Shown one piece after another: positions 33,898 to 42,616 of a stretch of DNA of 64,000 bases. Every line of letters starts with the position of its first letter. Position 1 is the first letter of the stretch. A program made the position numbers and the translations under genes. The notes under the pieces are model-generated. The model ran no database searches. It was not told where the DNA came from and saw nothing but the letters and a program-made list of their open reading frames with translations. Source of the stretch: Euclidia mi (Eukaryota; Arthropoda; Insecta; Lepidoptera; Erebidae); the NCBI GenBank assembly GCA_944739405.2, contig OX123199.2, forward strand, positions 6,437,898 to 6,501,897, read 5' to 3'.

Positions 33898-36800
33898 CGT
33901 CAACACGACAACTTAAATTTTCTCTTGGTCTATTTTATTTGTATTTTATTTCATAGCTTTGAGTCAATATATTATATTACCGACACTACAAGAACTTCTT
34001 TTTACGATAAATATCATAATAAATTACAGAAACCATAAAATACATAAAGAAAATAATTACCAAAAATATTGTGAAGATGACGTCTAATGTCAAAAGAAAA
34101 TCAAACAAATCATATATAAACAACAGATGTAAACAAATAAACAAATAAAATAATGAGAAAATGTTGACGAGAGCAGCTGCTGCACGCATGAGATCCCCGG
34201 ACTTGTCGCTCAGCTCCGCCTCGCAGCCGCCGGCACCTGCACCAGCGTCGTCGGCGAGTGTTGAGGCGTCGAGCTCATCGAGCGAGGAGTATTTCTCGCC
34301 GCCGACGTCGCCACCACCTGTACGTCGGCGAGGGAGAGGCCGGCCACCGACACGCTTGGGACCCCGAGACCCACCGGTCTCGAACAGGGCCCCCGCTACC
34401 GGTGGTGATGTGCACCGCATGAGATGGACTAGTTTAATGAATGAAAACGTCATGCGGGCATATTTTGTGGCCACAGAGGGAGGAACTAACCTCAGTGCAT
34501 ACCGTGATCGAATGCTGCCTTTGTTTCAGGCGCTTGAGCCAGCTGTCAACGTGTCAACACAACGGCTATCGGATCAAGTGCGGGCCATCCAACGGTGTCG
34601 CCTGTTGGATGATACCGTGCTTGAGAGACTTCGCTCTGACGTGCAGAGAAGTCTCCACATCACTTTTTCAGCGCAGACTCACACAGTGGTTGCGCAGCAA
34701 CAACTGTTAAATCCGGCTGCTGAAGAGGTAGATGAAGAGACTTCTCATGTAAGTACCCAGTACAACGATCAGTTAAGGAGTGCTTTGGAATGTGCTATTG
34801 CGGAATACCGATCCATGGACCCAAATTTTCGGCCTCGTTTGCCTCGTTTGCCCATGCATAAGAAAAACATAGCGCTGGTGAGTGCCCTAGATGCATTACT
34901 GTCAATTTATTTTGAGAACAGTGAAAATCTCAGCGACACACACTCAATCCTGTATTGTGCGGCGGTTGCGGCGTGTCGAGTAGCGGGGGTTAAATTTCAT
35001 GTAAATAACACCGCTATTCGACAGACCGCTGCTGTGCCAGGTTGGCAACGCAGGATTGAGCGTCGTATCGCTGAGACTAGGGCACTCATTGGCAAGCTCT
35101 CTTGTTTTAGGATGGGCAATACCCGACCGAGAGTGATGCGCTTTGTAACTCGAGCCTTTGCGGGAACCAATATCAGTTCCCAAGATTATTTAGCTCGGGT
35201 TACAGAGCGCATCGACACCCTAAAGCAAAAACTTTATGCATGGGCAAACCGTATAAGGCGATACAAAAAAAGAGTGGATCGGTATTGCCTGAATCGCACA
35301 TTCCAGAGAGACGAGAGGTGGGTGTACAGAAGATGGGAGCGACCCGAGTCCACGGCCGGTGACGTTGATGGGGGTCGGCCGGATGATGATGCTACTAATA
35401 CATTTTGGCGTAGCATCTGGTCGACGCCTGTCAGCCACACGGAGAGTGATTGGATTGGGACTGTTGAGCGAGTATGCGAACAAATACCAACAATGGAGCC
35501 AATATCAATAACAGATGATGATATAGCCAGTGCAGTCCGTTCGTTACCAAACTGGAAATCAGCGGGACCGGACGGGCTGCACAATTTTTGGCTCAAATGG
35601 CTCCATAGTTCGCATACTTGCTTAGCATCTCAATTCCAGTCATCACTGGAATCGGGATCGCTACCAGATTTTCTGACATCCGGCGTCACTCACCTACTCC
35701 ATAAGTCTGGTAGTGCCACGGACCCCAAGAATTACAGGCCGATAACCTGTTTGCCAACGATGTATAAACTCCTTACATCCATTTTGAGAACGAAATTGTC
35801 AAAACATGTAGTTGATAATTCAATTTTATCTGTTTCTCAAAATGGATGTAGGAGTGGGGCCCGTGGCACTAAGGAACTCCTGCTGATAGACATGGCCATT
35901 AGCCAGCAGGTGCGCCGTAACCGAAAGAATCTATCGACATGCTGGATAGATTACAAGAAGGCCTACGACTCCGTGCCACATACATGGCTTTTGAGGGTGC
36001 TAGAGTTGTATAAAGTAGATGCAACTCTATGCACCTTTTTAAGGTCATGTATGGGGCAATGGAGGACCGTACTGTGCTATCCAGGGTGTCGATCGAGTTT
36101 GGGTTGCGGTGCTCCAATAAGGATCGAGCGAGGTATATTCCAGGGTGATAGTTTGAGTCCTTTGTGGTTTTGTTTGGCCCTGAACCCCCTAAGTACCTTG
36201 TTAGAGGCTTCAGGGCTAGGCTATCGGTTAAGGAGAGGAGGTCATGTTACATCTCACCTCCTTTTCATGGATGACCTGAAATTATTTGCCCCCAACAATT
36301 TCCAACTGACAGCATTACTTAAGGTAACCGAAACCTTTAGTAAATCTATCAGGATGGAATTTGGTGTGGATAAATGTGCGGTCATGCATGTGAAGAGAGG
36401 CAGGATTATGGAATCTGCAGGGATACAACTCTCAGATTCCATACAACTTAGACCCCTCTCCCTAAACGACACCTACAAATACCTGGGTATGTCGCAGTCT
36501 TTGAATATTGCTGAGACTGACATGAAACAGACGTTGCAGGCACGTTTCTTTGGCCGCCTGAAAAAAGTACTTAACAGTCTTTTATCAGGTGGCAACAAGG
36601 TGCGGGCCTGCAACGGGTGGGCCATGCCAGTCCTAATGTATTCCTTCGGCATACTCAGGTGGACCCAGACTGAACTAGATGCCCTGGATAGAAAAGTCCA
36701 ATCAATGCTCACTACATTTCGCATGCATCATCCACGCTCATCGGTAATGAGGCTGTACATCCCGCGGAAATGTGGGGGTCGAGGCTTTCTATGTGCAAAG

Positions 36801-37899
36801 ACCCTCCATAACCGCGAGCTGTACAACCTCAGAGAATATTTTCTGGGAATGAACGTGGATGTGCACCGCGATGTAGTCGCCGTTGATACAGGGCTTACCC
36901 CGCTCGCTCTGGCTAAAGAGAACTGGCACAAACCTGCAGTACTTAGTACTGACGACCGAAGAGAAATATGGAAGGGCAAGGAGCTGCATGGACGGTTCTA
37001 TGGAGCTTTGCATGACCCAGACGTCAATTTTAAAGCTTCCATAGCCTGGTTACGTTTCGGTGATCTCTTCGGAGAAACCGAAGGTTTTGTCTTTGCAATT
37101 ATGGACGAAGTTGTCATGACAAACAACTACCGAAAGTATATACTGAGGGATGGTACGGTTGACATATGTCGGGCGTGTCACCGGCCCGGGGAATCTCTCA
37201 GGCATATAGTATCCGGTTGTTCGAGTCTTGCCAATGGTCAATATTTGCACAGACACAACCAAGTGGCCAGGATAATCCATCAGCAACTAGCTCTTAAATA
37301 TGATCTCATTGGTTCTGAGGTACCGTACTACAGATATGTGCCCGACCCAGTTCTCGAAAATGGTCGTGCATTGTTGTACTGGGATCGGTCTATCATTACA
37401 GACAGGACTATTGTAGCCAATAAACCTGATATTGTAGTGATAGACCGAGCAGAGCGACTCGCAATGATAATCGATATCACCATACCGCATGACGGCAATC
37501 TCGTGAAAGCAGAAAAAGAGAAAGAGATTAAATATTTGGACCTAGCTCACGAGATTGTTGACATGTGGGATGTAGATTCGGCGATCATTGTGCCGATAGT
37601 CGTGTCGGTGAATGGATTAATCGCCAAGAGCCTCGACCAACACCTAAAGAGGCTCACACTAGGCAGCTGGATCAAGTCTTTGATTCAGAAGGCAGTTCTT
37701 CTCGACACGGCGCGCATCGTGAGGAAGTTCCTGTCTCTGAGGCCCTAACCACCGGTGGCTTGGTCCCTGTACCCGACACTGGTGGGTCTCCGTGGTCCCT
37801 TTTATATTTCTAAACATATCTTTTTGTAATGAAATGTATTTTATTAATATAAAAGAAACTATGTGAAAGTTAATAAATGGAGCGAATAATAATAATAAT
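33851..37899 (+). mobile_element. R4/Dong-clade LINE in an (AAT)n run
   Basis: Bounded by AAT repeats on both sides (33,851-33,869 and 37,885-37,899), with an extra run of about 28 A at 33,869-33,896. It carries a single intact ORF (34,161-37,748) and short flanking regions. Dong of Bombyx is known to sit in TAA repeats, and this copy fits that preference. The AAT run here is the 3' tail of the minus-strand LINE at 37,900-42,616. Confidence 0.85.
34161..37748 (+). CDS. R4/Dong-type reverse transcriptase with restriction-like endonuclease
   Basis: A 1,195-residue uninterrupted protein that would copy the element RNA into nicked target DNA by target-primed reverse transcription. Residues 1-80 are low-complexity Ala/Ser/Pro with a basic patch (RRRGRGRPP); I see no clear CCHH finger. 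The RT region begins near 445 (NWKSAGPDGLHNFWLKWL). It has NYRPITCLPTMYKL, CWIDYKKAYDSVPHTW, FQGDSLSP (660-667) and the active site FMDDLKLF (702-709), where FMDD is typical of this clade. A CCHC motif follows (C1003, C1006, H1015, C1020), then the PD-D/E-x-K-like nuclease core KPDIVV (P1089, D1090) and IIDITIP (D1105). Start: ATG at 34,161, the first in frame after stops. The open frame and intact catalytic residues suggest a young, possibly functional copy. Confidence 0.9.
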   Translation: MLTRAAAARMRSPDLSLSSASQPPAPAPASSASVEASSSSSEEYFSPPTSPPPVRRRGRGRPPTRLGPRDPPVSNRAPATGGDVHRMRWTSLMNENVMRAYFVATEGGTNLSAYRDRMLPLFQALEPAVNVSTQRLSDQVRAIQRCRLLDDTVLERLRSDVQRSLHITFSAQTHTVVAQQQLLNPAAEEVDEETSHVSTQYNDQLRSALECAIAEYRSMDPNFRPRLPRLPMHKKNIALVSALDALLSIYFENSENLSDTHSILYCAAVAACRVAGVKFHVNNTAIRQTAAVPGWQRRIERRIAETRALIGKLSCFRMGNTRPRVMRFVTRAFAGTNISSQDYLARVTERIDTLKQKLYAWANRIRRYKKRVDRYCLNRTFQRDERWVYRRWERPESTAGDVDGGRPDDDATNTFWRSIWSTPVSHTESDWIGTVERVCEQIPTMEPISITDDDIASAVRSLPNWKSAGPDGLHNFWLKWLHSSHTCLASQFQSSLESGSLPDFLTSGVTHLLHKSGSATDPKNYRPITCLPTMYKLLTSILRTKLSKHVVDNSILSVSQNGCRSGARGTKELLLIDMAISQQVRRNRKNLSTCWIDYKKAYDSVPHTWLLRVLELYKVDATLCTFLRSCMGQWRTVLCYPGCRSSLGCGAPIRIERGIFQGDSLSPLWFCLALNPLSTLLEASGLGYRLRRGGHVTSHLLFMDDLKLFAPNNFQLTALLKVTETFSKSIRMEFGVDKCAVMHVKRGRIMESAGIQLSDSIQLRPLSLNDTYKYLGMSQSLNIAETDMKQTLQARFFGRLKKVLNSLLSGGNKVRACNGWAMPVLMYSFGILRWTQTELDALDRKVQSMLTTFRMHHPRSSVMRLYIPRKCGGRGFLCAKTLHNRELYNLREYFLGMNVDVHRDVVAVDTGLTPLALAKENWHKPAVLSTDDRREIWKGKELHGRFYGALHDPDVNFKASIAWLRFGDLFGETEGFVFAIMDEVVMTNNYRKYILRDGTVDICRACHRPGESLRHIVSGCSSLANGQYLHRHNQVARIIHQQLALKYDLIGSEVPYYRYVPDPVLENGRALLYWDRSIITDRTIVANKPDIVVIDRAERLAMIIDITIPHDGNLVKAEKEKEIKYLDLAHEIVDMWDVDSAIIVPIVVSVNGLIAKSLDQHLKRLTLGSWIKSLIQKAVLLDTARIVRKFLSLRP

Positions 37900-38237
37900 C
37901 TTTATTGTACACCAAATTTAAATTTGACATAGGAATTACAACATATGAGTATATATTGCACAAACGGCGGCCTTATCGCTAAAAAGCAATCTCTTACAGG
38001 CAACCCATAAGGAAAAGAGAAGTAAGGAGCCAGGCATAGGGCAGTTTTGGCGTAGTAATGAAATTATACCAAACAAAATACGAATACACACTATAGTATA
38101 CAAATACACTAATATATATACTATAATATATATACATACATACATACAAACAATAATATAATAAATTAAGTAATGGGAGTAGACAATAGTAAAAAAAGGA
38201 GAGAAAGAAAGTGTGAGTTTGACAATATTATTGAAAG

Positions 38238-41171
38238 TTAAAGAGTTAAGTAGTGGTTTTTCACTAAGTTTTTGAAAGATGTGATATTTTGAGCCAGTTT
38301 GATGGATACAGGCAATGCATTCCACAACCGTGCCGCTTGTACAGTAAAGGATTTATCGTAAAAAGTAGTGGAATGCATTGGAATTTCCAATCTCAAATTT
38401 ACCGATGACCTAAGACCCGATCTTGAATGAGAGTCACTAAGGAACTTGAAACGTTCTTTCAAATAAGATGGAGTAGAAGGATTGAAAAGAATATTATAGA
38501 GTAAGGAAAGAATGTGAGTATTCCGCCGAAGGCGAATTGGCAGCCACTTGAGCTTATTGCGGAAATTAGAAACGTGATCATATTTACGTAATCCAAATAT
38601 GAACCTAATACAGAAGTTTTGAAGACGCTCAAGCTTATCAAGTTGCTCCTCAGTGAGATCTAGATAGCTGACATCGGCATAGTCAAGGATAGGTAATAGA
38701 AGAGAGTTTGCAAGTGCAATCTTAGTGGCAATCGGCAGAAAGTTCCGCAGTTTTCGCAAAGTCCCCGCCGCAGCAAACAACTTGCGACTAACTTCAGTGA
38801 TTTGTGGTCCCCAAGATAGAGTTTTGTCAATATAAACACCTAAGTCCTTCACACAGTCACTTATAGGTATTGGGATACCACCAAAAGTAATTTGGGGTAG
38901 CAGATTCCAGTCGATGCGAGAGATCATCCTGGGACTACCAACAACGATAATCTGTGTTTTCACAGGGTTGATCTGCAAACCAAATCTCAGGCTCCAAGCA
39001 GATATCCGTTCTAAGTCAGAGTTCATGATGCGAAATGCTTCAAACAGCTCATGCGCCGGTGCCTGTGTGTAAATTTGAAGATCATCTGCATAAAGGTGGT
39101 AGGATGACTGAAGTTGATAGGAGATGGAATTTATGAAAATTGAGAAGAGTAATGGAGAGAGAACGCCACCCTGTGGAACGCCGGCTGTCGTATTACACCA
39201 CGAAGAGAAAGAGTCTTCGACCCGTATACGCTGCCGACGACCAAACAGGTAACTATGAAACCAATCAATCACTGGTGGAGATATGTTAATAGAGCGTAAT
39301 ATACCGAGTAGAGTGTGGAAATCAACGGTATTAAAGGCGTTACTAAAGTCCAGTAAACAAAGTACCGTTAAATTGCCTTTCTCCATACCGAACCTAATGT
39401 CGTCGGTAATGTTGGTCAGTGCCGTAACGGTGCTGTGACCAGGACGGAATCCGGATTGTAGAGGATTGAATAGGAGGTTTTTGTTAAGGAAAGTAGTGAG
39501 TTGGACATGGACTAGGCGCTCGAGCACTTTAGAAAGGAAAGGTAACACGGAAATAGGACGATAATCAGAATAGGAAGTAGGTTTCGATTTTTTGGGCAAA
39601 GGAATAATTTGGGCATCTTTCCAAGCAGTTGGAAATGCGCCCCAGGATAAGGAATAATTAAGTATATGACAAAGGATGGGAAGGATTTCGTCTAAGATAG
39701 GAAGAATCATCTTACGACTGACGCAATCATTACCGACAGCATTGGAAGAAATCGATAATACGCACCTTTTAACATCACACTCAGAAACTTGATTAAAGAC
39801 GAAATGTGGATAATTTGGAGTTGGAAGCGTGGAAAGATCGTGTAAAGTCTTAGCTTTAGTAGTCGCATCAAATTGCGACGAAGAAGTGAAATGCTGATTT
39901 AGTAAATCGATGTCAATATTATTGGAACTGTGGTCATGTGTTGACTTTCCAACTCCCAGTGATCTTAGAAATTTCCAGACTTTAGCTGGGTCTTCGTTCT
40001 CAACAGATTTATGGATGTGTTGGCGTTGTGCTTTCCTACACACCTTGCTGCAGTGATTTCTAATCGCAATATAGCTTTCCCAATTGCGAGAAGTCGGTCG
40101 ACATTTATATTTGGTTTTAGCCATTGCTTTCTTTGATAGCAGATGTTTTATTTCTTCAGTTAGCCACGGCGAAGGCAAGTGTTTGACTCTTATTGCACGG
40201 ACAGGAGCATGTATATCGAATAGTCGAATAATTGCACTATTGAGTTTTTCAACTTTTTCGTCGATGGATTGAGCGCTTTCCACAGATTCCCAGTTAATGT
40301 TGCGAGCGTCACTACGGAGACTCTCCACATTCATGCCACCAAAATTACGTTGCAGAAGAATTTTAGTGTTAGGCTTAGGAGGACGAAGTTTATACGAGAG
40401 AAAAATTAAGTCGTGGTAGGAGAATGCATCAGCTGAAAATTGACCATGCTTGACGACAAGAGAAGGTGAAGAAACAAAGATAAGATCAAGAAGAGAAGGA
40501 GTTGAATTCGGAAAGTTATGTGTAGCATTTAGAGGAAGAATAGTCAGGTTACAGGATTCCACTATTCTACATAAGGAAGAAGAGCGAGAATCATGCTTTA
40601 ACAGACAAGTGTTAAAATCGCCCATAACTATTGTGTGAGTGTAAGAAGTTGATAGAGTTTCTAAAATACGCTCGAAAGATGAAAAATAATTTATATGGCA
40701 GTTAGGCGAGTAATAGACACCAAGCAGAACCTTCGTATGAGCGAGACTTAATTCTAAAAAGAGATGCTCACCTGCATTAAGCGGAGGTGGCTGTGCTGAC
40801 ATATCAATAACACTGTAAGGAATGTGATTACGGAGATAAATGGCAACACCGCCACCACCGCCAACAGTACGGTCATTTCTTACTAAACGGAAATCAGGTA
40901 AAGTGTAAGAAATAGAAGCGAGACATGGTTTCAGCCATGATTCAGAAATAAGAATAGCATGGATATTTTTACAGTCGAAAGTAGTCAGCATATCCTGGAA
41001 GTGGGCAGGAATACTCTGGGCGTTGATGTGAACGACATTCAAGTTATGGGGTACATCGGCAAACTCTGATTGAAGTATTTCAGGTAGAGGAGGAATGCTT
41101 ACAAAACTATCATTATGACTACTAACAGAGTGGAAACTGTCACTATCACTACTAAAATAGTCATGTAACAT
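38238..41171 (-). CDS. LINE ORF2: APE endonuclease plus reverse transcriptase
   Basis: 977 residues. The N-terminal third is an APE-like endonuclease: HINAQSI near 50, ISESWLKP, GGGGGVAIYLRN, MGDFNTCLL with GDFN at 184-187, and SYHDLIFLSYK carrying the conserved histidine. The middle is the RT: DAQIIPLPKKSKPTSYSDYR, PISVLPFLSKVLERLV, LLDFSNAFNTVDF, AGVPQGGVLSPLLFSIF and the catalytic YADDLQIY with YADD at 694-697. The C-terminal third is the LINE thumb/tail, with LPILDYADVSYLDL, ERLQNFCIRFIFG and a final LWNALPVSIKLAQN. No stop interrupts it. It acts with ORF1 to nick DNA and prime cDNA from the element 3' end. Confidence 0.9.
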   Translation of the reverse strand: MLHDYFSSDSDSFHSVSSHNDSFVSIPPLPEILQSEFADVPHNLNVVHINAQSIPAHFQDMLTTFDCKNIHAILISESWLKPCLASISYTLPDFRLVRNDRTVGGGGGVAIYLRNHIPYSVIDMSAQPPPLNAGEHLFLELSLAHTKVLLGVYYSPNCHINYFSSFERILETLSTSYTHTIVMGDFNTCLLKHDSRSSSLCRIVESCNLTILPLNATHNFPNSTPSLLDLIFVSSPSLVVKHGQFSADAFSYHDLIFLSYKLRPPKPNTKILLQRNFGGMNVESLRSDARNINWESVESAQSIDEKVEKLNSAIIRLFDIHAPVRAIRVKHLPSPWLTEEIKHLLSKKAMAKTKYKCRPTSRNWESYIAIRNHCSKVCRKAQRQHIHKSVENEDPAKVWKFLRSLGVGKSTHDHSSNNIDIDLLNQHFTSSSQFDATTKAKTLHDLSTLPTPNYPHFVFNQVSECDVKRCVLSISSNAVGNDCVSRKMILPILDEILPILCHILNYSLSWGAFPTAWKDAQIIPLPKKSKPTSYSDYRPISVLPFLSKVLERLVHVQLTTFLNKNLLFNPLQSGFRPGHSTVTALTNITDDIRFGMEKGNLTVLCLLDFSNAFNTVDFHTLLGILRSINISPPVIDWFHSYLFGRRQRIRVEDSFSSWCNTTAGVPQGGVLSPLLFSIFINSISYQLQSSYHLYADDLQIYTQAPAHELFEAFRIMNSDLERISAWSLRFGLQINPVKTQIIVVGSPRMISRIDWNLLPQITFGGIPIPISDCVKDLGVYIDKTLSWGPQITEVSRKLFAAAGTLRKLRNFLPIATKIALANSLLLPILDYADVSYLDLTEEQLDKLERLQNFCIRFIFGLRKYDHVSNFRNKLKWLPIRLRRNTHILSLLYNILFNPSTPSYLKERFKFLSDSHSRSGLRSSVNLRLEIPMHSTTFYDKSFTVQAARLWNALPVSIKLAQNITSFKNLVKNHYLTL

Positions 41172-41717
41172 AATAAAATATAATACAAATAATTAATATA
41201 AAAATAAATAAATTAATATAATATAAAATAATATATATCTTATATTGAAGAAAAAAAAAAAATGTATATATAAATATATGTATAGTATAGTCGTTAACTC
41301 CACCCGCCAGTTACGTGTTACATAAATAAACAATGAAGTATCTCCCGAGTAACAAAAACGGAACAAACAGATATCTGAACATATCAAGATGCAAATAAGT
41401 GAAAATATATAAAAAAAAATAAAAAAAAAAATAAAAGACAGTTGGAAGAACTAGACCAGGTGAATTAAAATTTCGGTACTCCGTAAAAAAGATAAGCAAG
41501 TATTAAAAGCCTGAGTTTCAGATAGGTAGAAATCTATGGTATGACAGCTGTCAGATGAGAAGTGTTAAAAGTAATATTATTATGTCAACAGTGAAAAAGT
41601 GAGATTTATAAAATAAGGTATAGCTTCGAAAATATAATAAGAAAGAAGGTAGTAAATAAGTAAAACGAAAAGTAATTCACCCGGTCATGTAAACAAACAC
41701 GAAAGAACATAAAAACC
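41172..41717. other. inter-ORF spacer of the LINE
   Basis: About 546 bp of AT-rich sequence between ORF1 and ORF2 with no coding frame of note. The long spacer is odd for a LINE of this type and could affect ORF2 translation; a spliced or re-initiating mRNA is possible. Confidence 0.5.
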
Positions 41718-42416
41718 CTATTTTTTCGGTGCTGGAGCTCGTTTGGTTTTCGTTGCGGTCGCCTTCGTCGCAGGTTTCTCCGGGTCCAAGCCCTTGATCT
41801 TGTCGAGATCTCCCGTGGATGAAATCCGATGTCGATGACCATTGGCGTCTATAACGAATACGGAGCCCTCCCTGGTCCAGCACTTCGCGACACCAAACTT
41901 CTCTCGGGCTGCCATGAAAATTGCATGTCGCGATCGAGTCAGAAATTCGGACAGCGTAAGACCCGCTCCTTTTAACTTGGTTTTAGAAAACCAAATGGTG
42001 TCCCGTACCGCAACGCTATGGAGCTTAATGAGGATGGGTCTGGGCTTCTTACCGGATAGTTGCCGCCCCATTCTATGGCATCGTTTGATGTCTGACGCTG
42101 TGAAAGAGTCCAACTTGAGATCCTGTTTGATGACTTGTGTGACCACTTGAGCTGTCTCTTCGTTCTTCCCCTCCTCAACACCGTGCAGCAGGATCATTTT
42201 ACGGCGGCTGCGCATCTCCATACTGTCCACTTGGCGGGCGACAGACTCTAACTGCTGGGAAAAGGACTTCAACGATTGCAGAATGAAGTCTTTGAAAGCC
42301 GCAAATTCCTCTGCCAAGCTGCTGGAACTAGAAGGCTTCTTATTGAGATCTGCTTCAAATTTGGCCATTCGCTCCTCAAAATACTGCTGCATGTTGATTA
42401 TTGAGGTCTCCATCAT
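41718..42416 (-). CDS. LINE ORF1 protein (coiled coil plus RRM-like, L1 ORF1-type)
   Basis: 232 residues. About 1-75 is charged and heptad-like (METSIINMQQYFEERMAKFE..., FSQQLESVARQVDSME), probably a coiled coil. Then RSRRKMILLHGVEEGKNEE, CHRMGR, KKPRPILIKLHSVAVRDTIW and FLTRSRHAIFMAAREKFG match the RRM/C-terminal layout of L1-type ORF1 (transposase_22-like). The C-terminus is basic and Ala/Lys-rich (KTKRAPAPKK). It would bind the element RNA in a ribonucleoprotein. ATG ATG starts at 42,416. Confidence 0.85.
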   Translation of the reverse strand: MMETSIINMQQYFEERMAKFEADLNKKPSSSSSLAEEFAAFKDFILQSLKSFSQQLESVARQVDSMEMRSRRKMILLHGVEEGKNEETAQVVTQVIKQDLKLDSFTASDIKRCHRMGRQLSGKKPRPILIKLHSVAVRDTIWFSKTKLKGAGLTLSEFLTRSRHAIFMAAREKFGVAKCWTREGSVFVIDANGHRHRISSTGDLDKIKGLDPEKPATKATATKTKRAPAPKK

Positions 42417-42616
42417 AAAGGTGCAGTGCTAGTGAATGTGTTGTGCTACTCTTGTTGTTGTAAAGTGGAGATAACACTTGACTGGCAGGTATTAGATATT
42501 ACCTATACTTATTAAACATTTAAATTATATTTTATATACTTAAAGTATTTTATTTAAAAACTTTTATAACAGCTGATTCTAAAACAGGTGTTTTTTAACT
42601 ACCTACTAAGATGTGG

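Larger units (their letters stand above)
37900..42616 (-). mobile_element. full-length two-ORF LINE (CR1/jockey group, Kiri/Daphne-like)
   Basis: Minus strand. Starts at 42,616, where Helitron sequence and the duplication AACAAAT (42,617-42,623) adjoin it. It carries ORF1 (42,416-41,718) and ORF2 (41,171-38,238) and ends GTACAATAAAG followed by an ATT tail, now hit by the Dong element. The other duplication copy is at 33,844-33,850. Both ORFs are open, so the insertion is recent. The clade name is from memory of similar proteins. Confidence 0.85.

Noticed and set aside
33838..33916. Poly-Asn/poly-Lys open frame
   Set aside because: Translation of the AAT and A runs at the Dong 5' edge.
38459..38641. 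Small ORFs overlapping the LINE ORF2 on either strand
   Set aside because: Shadow frames of the intact ORF2.
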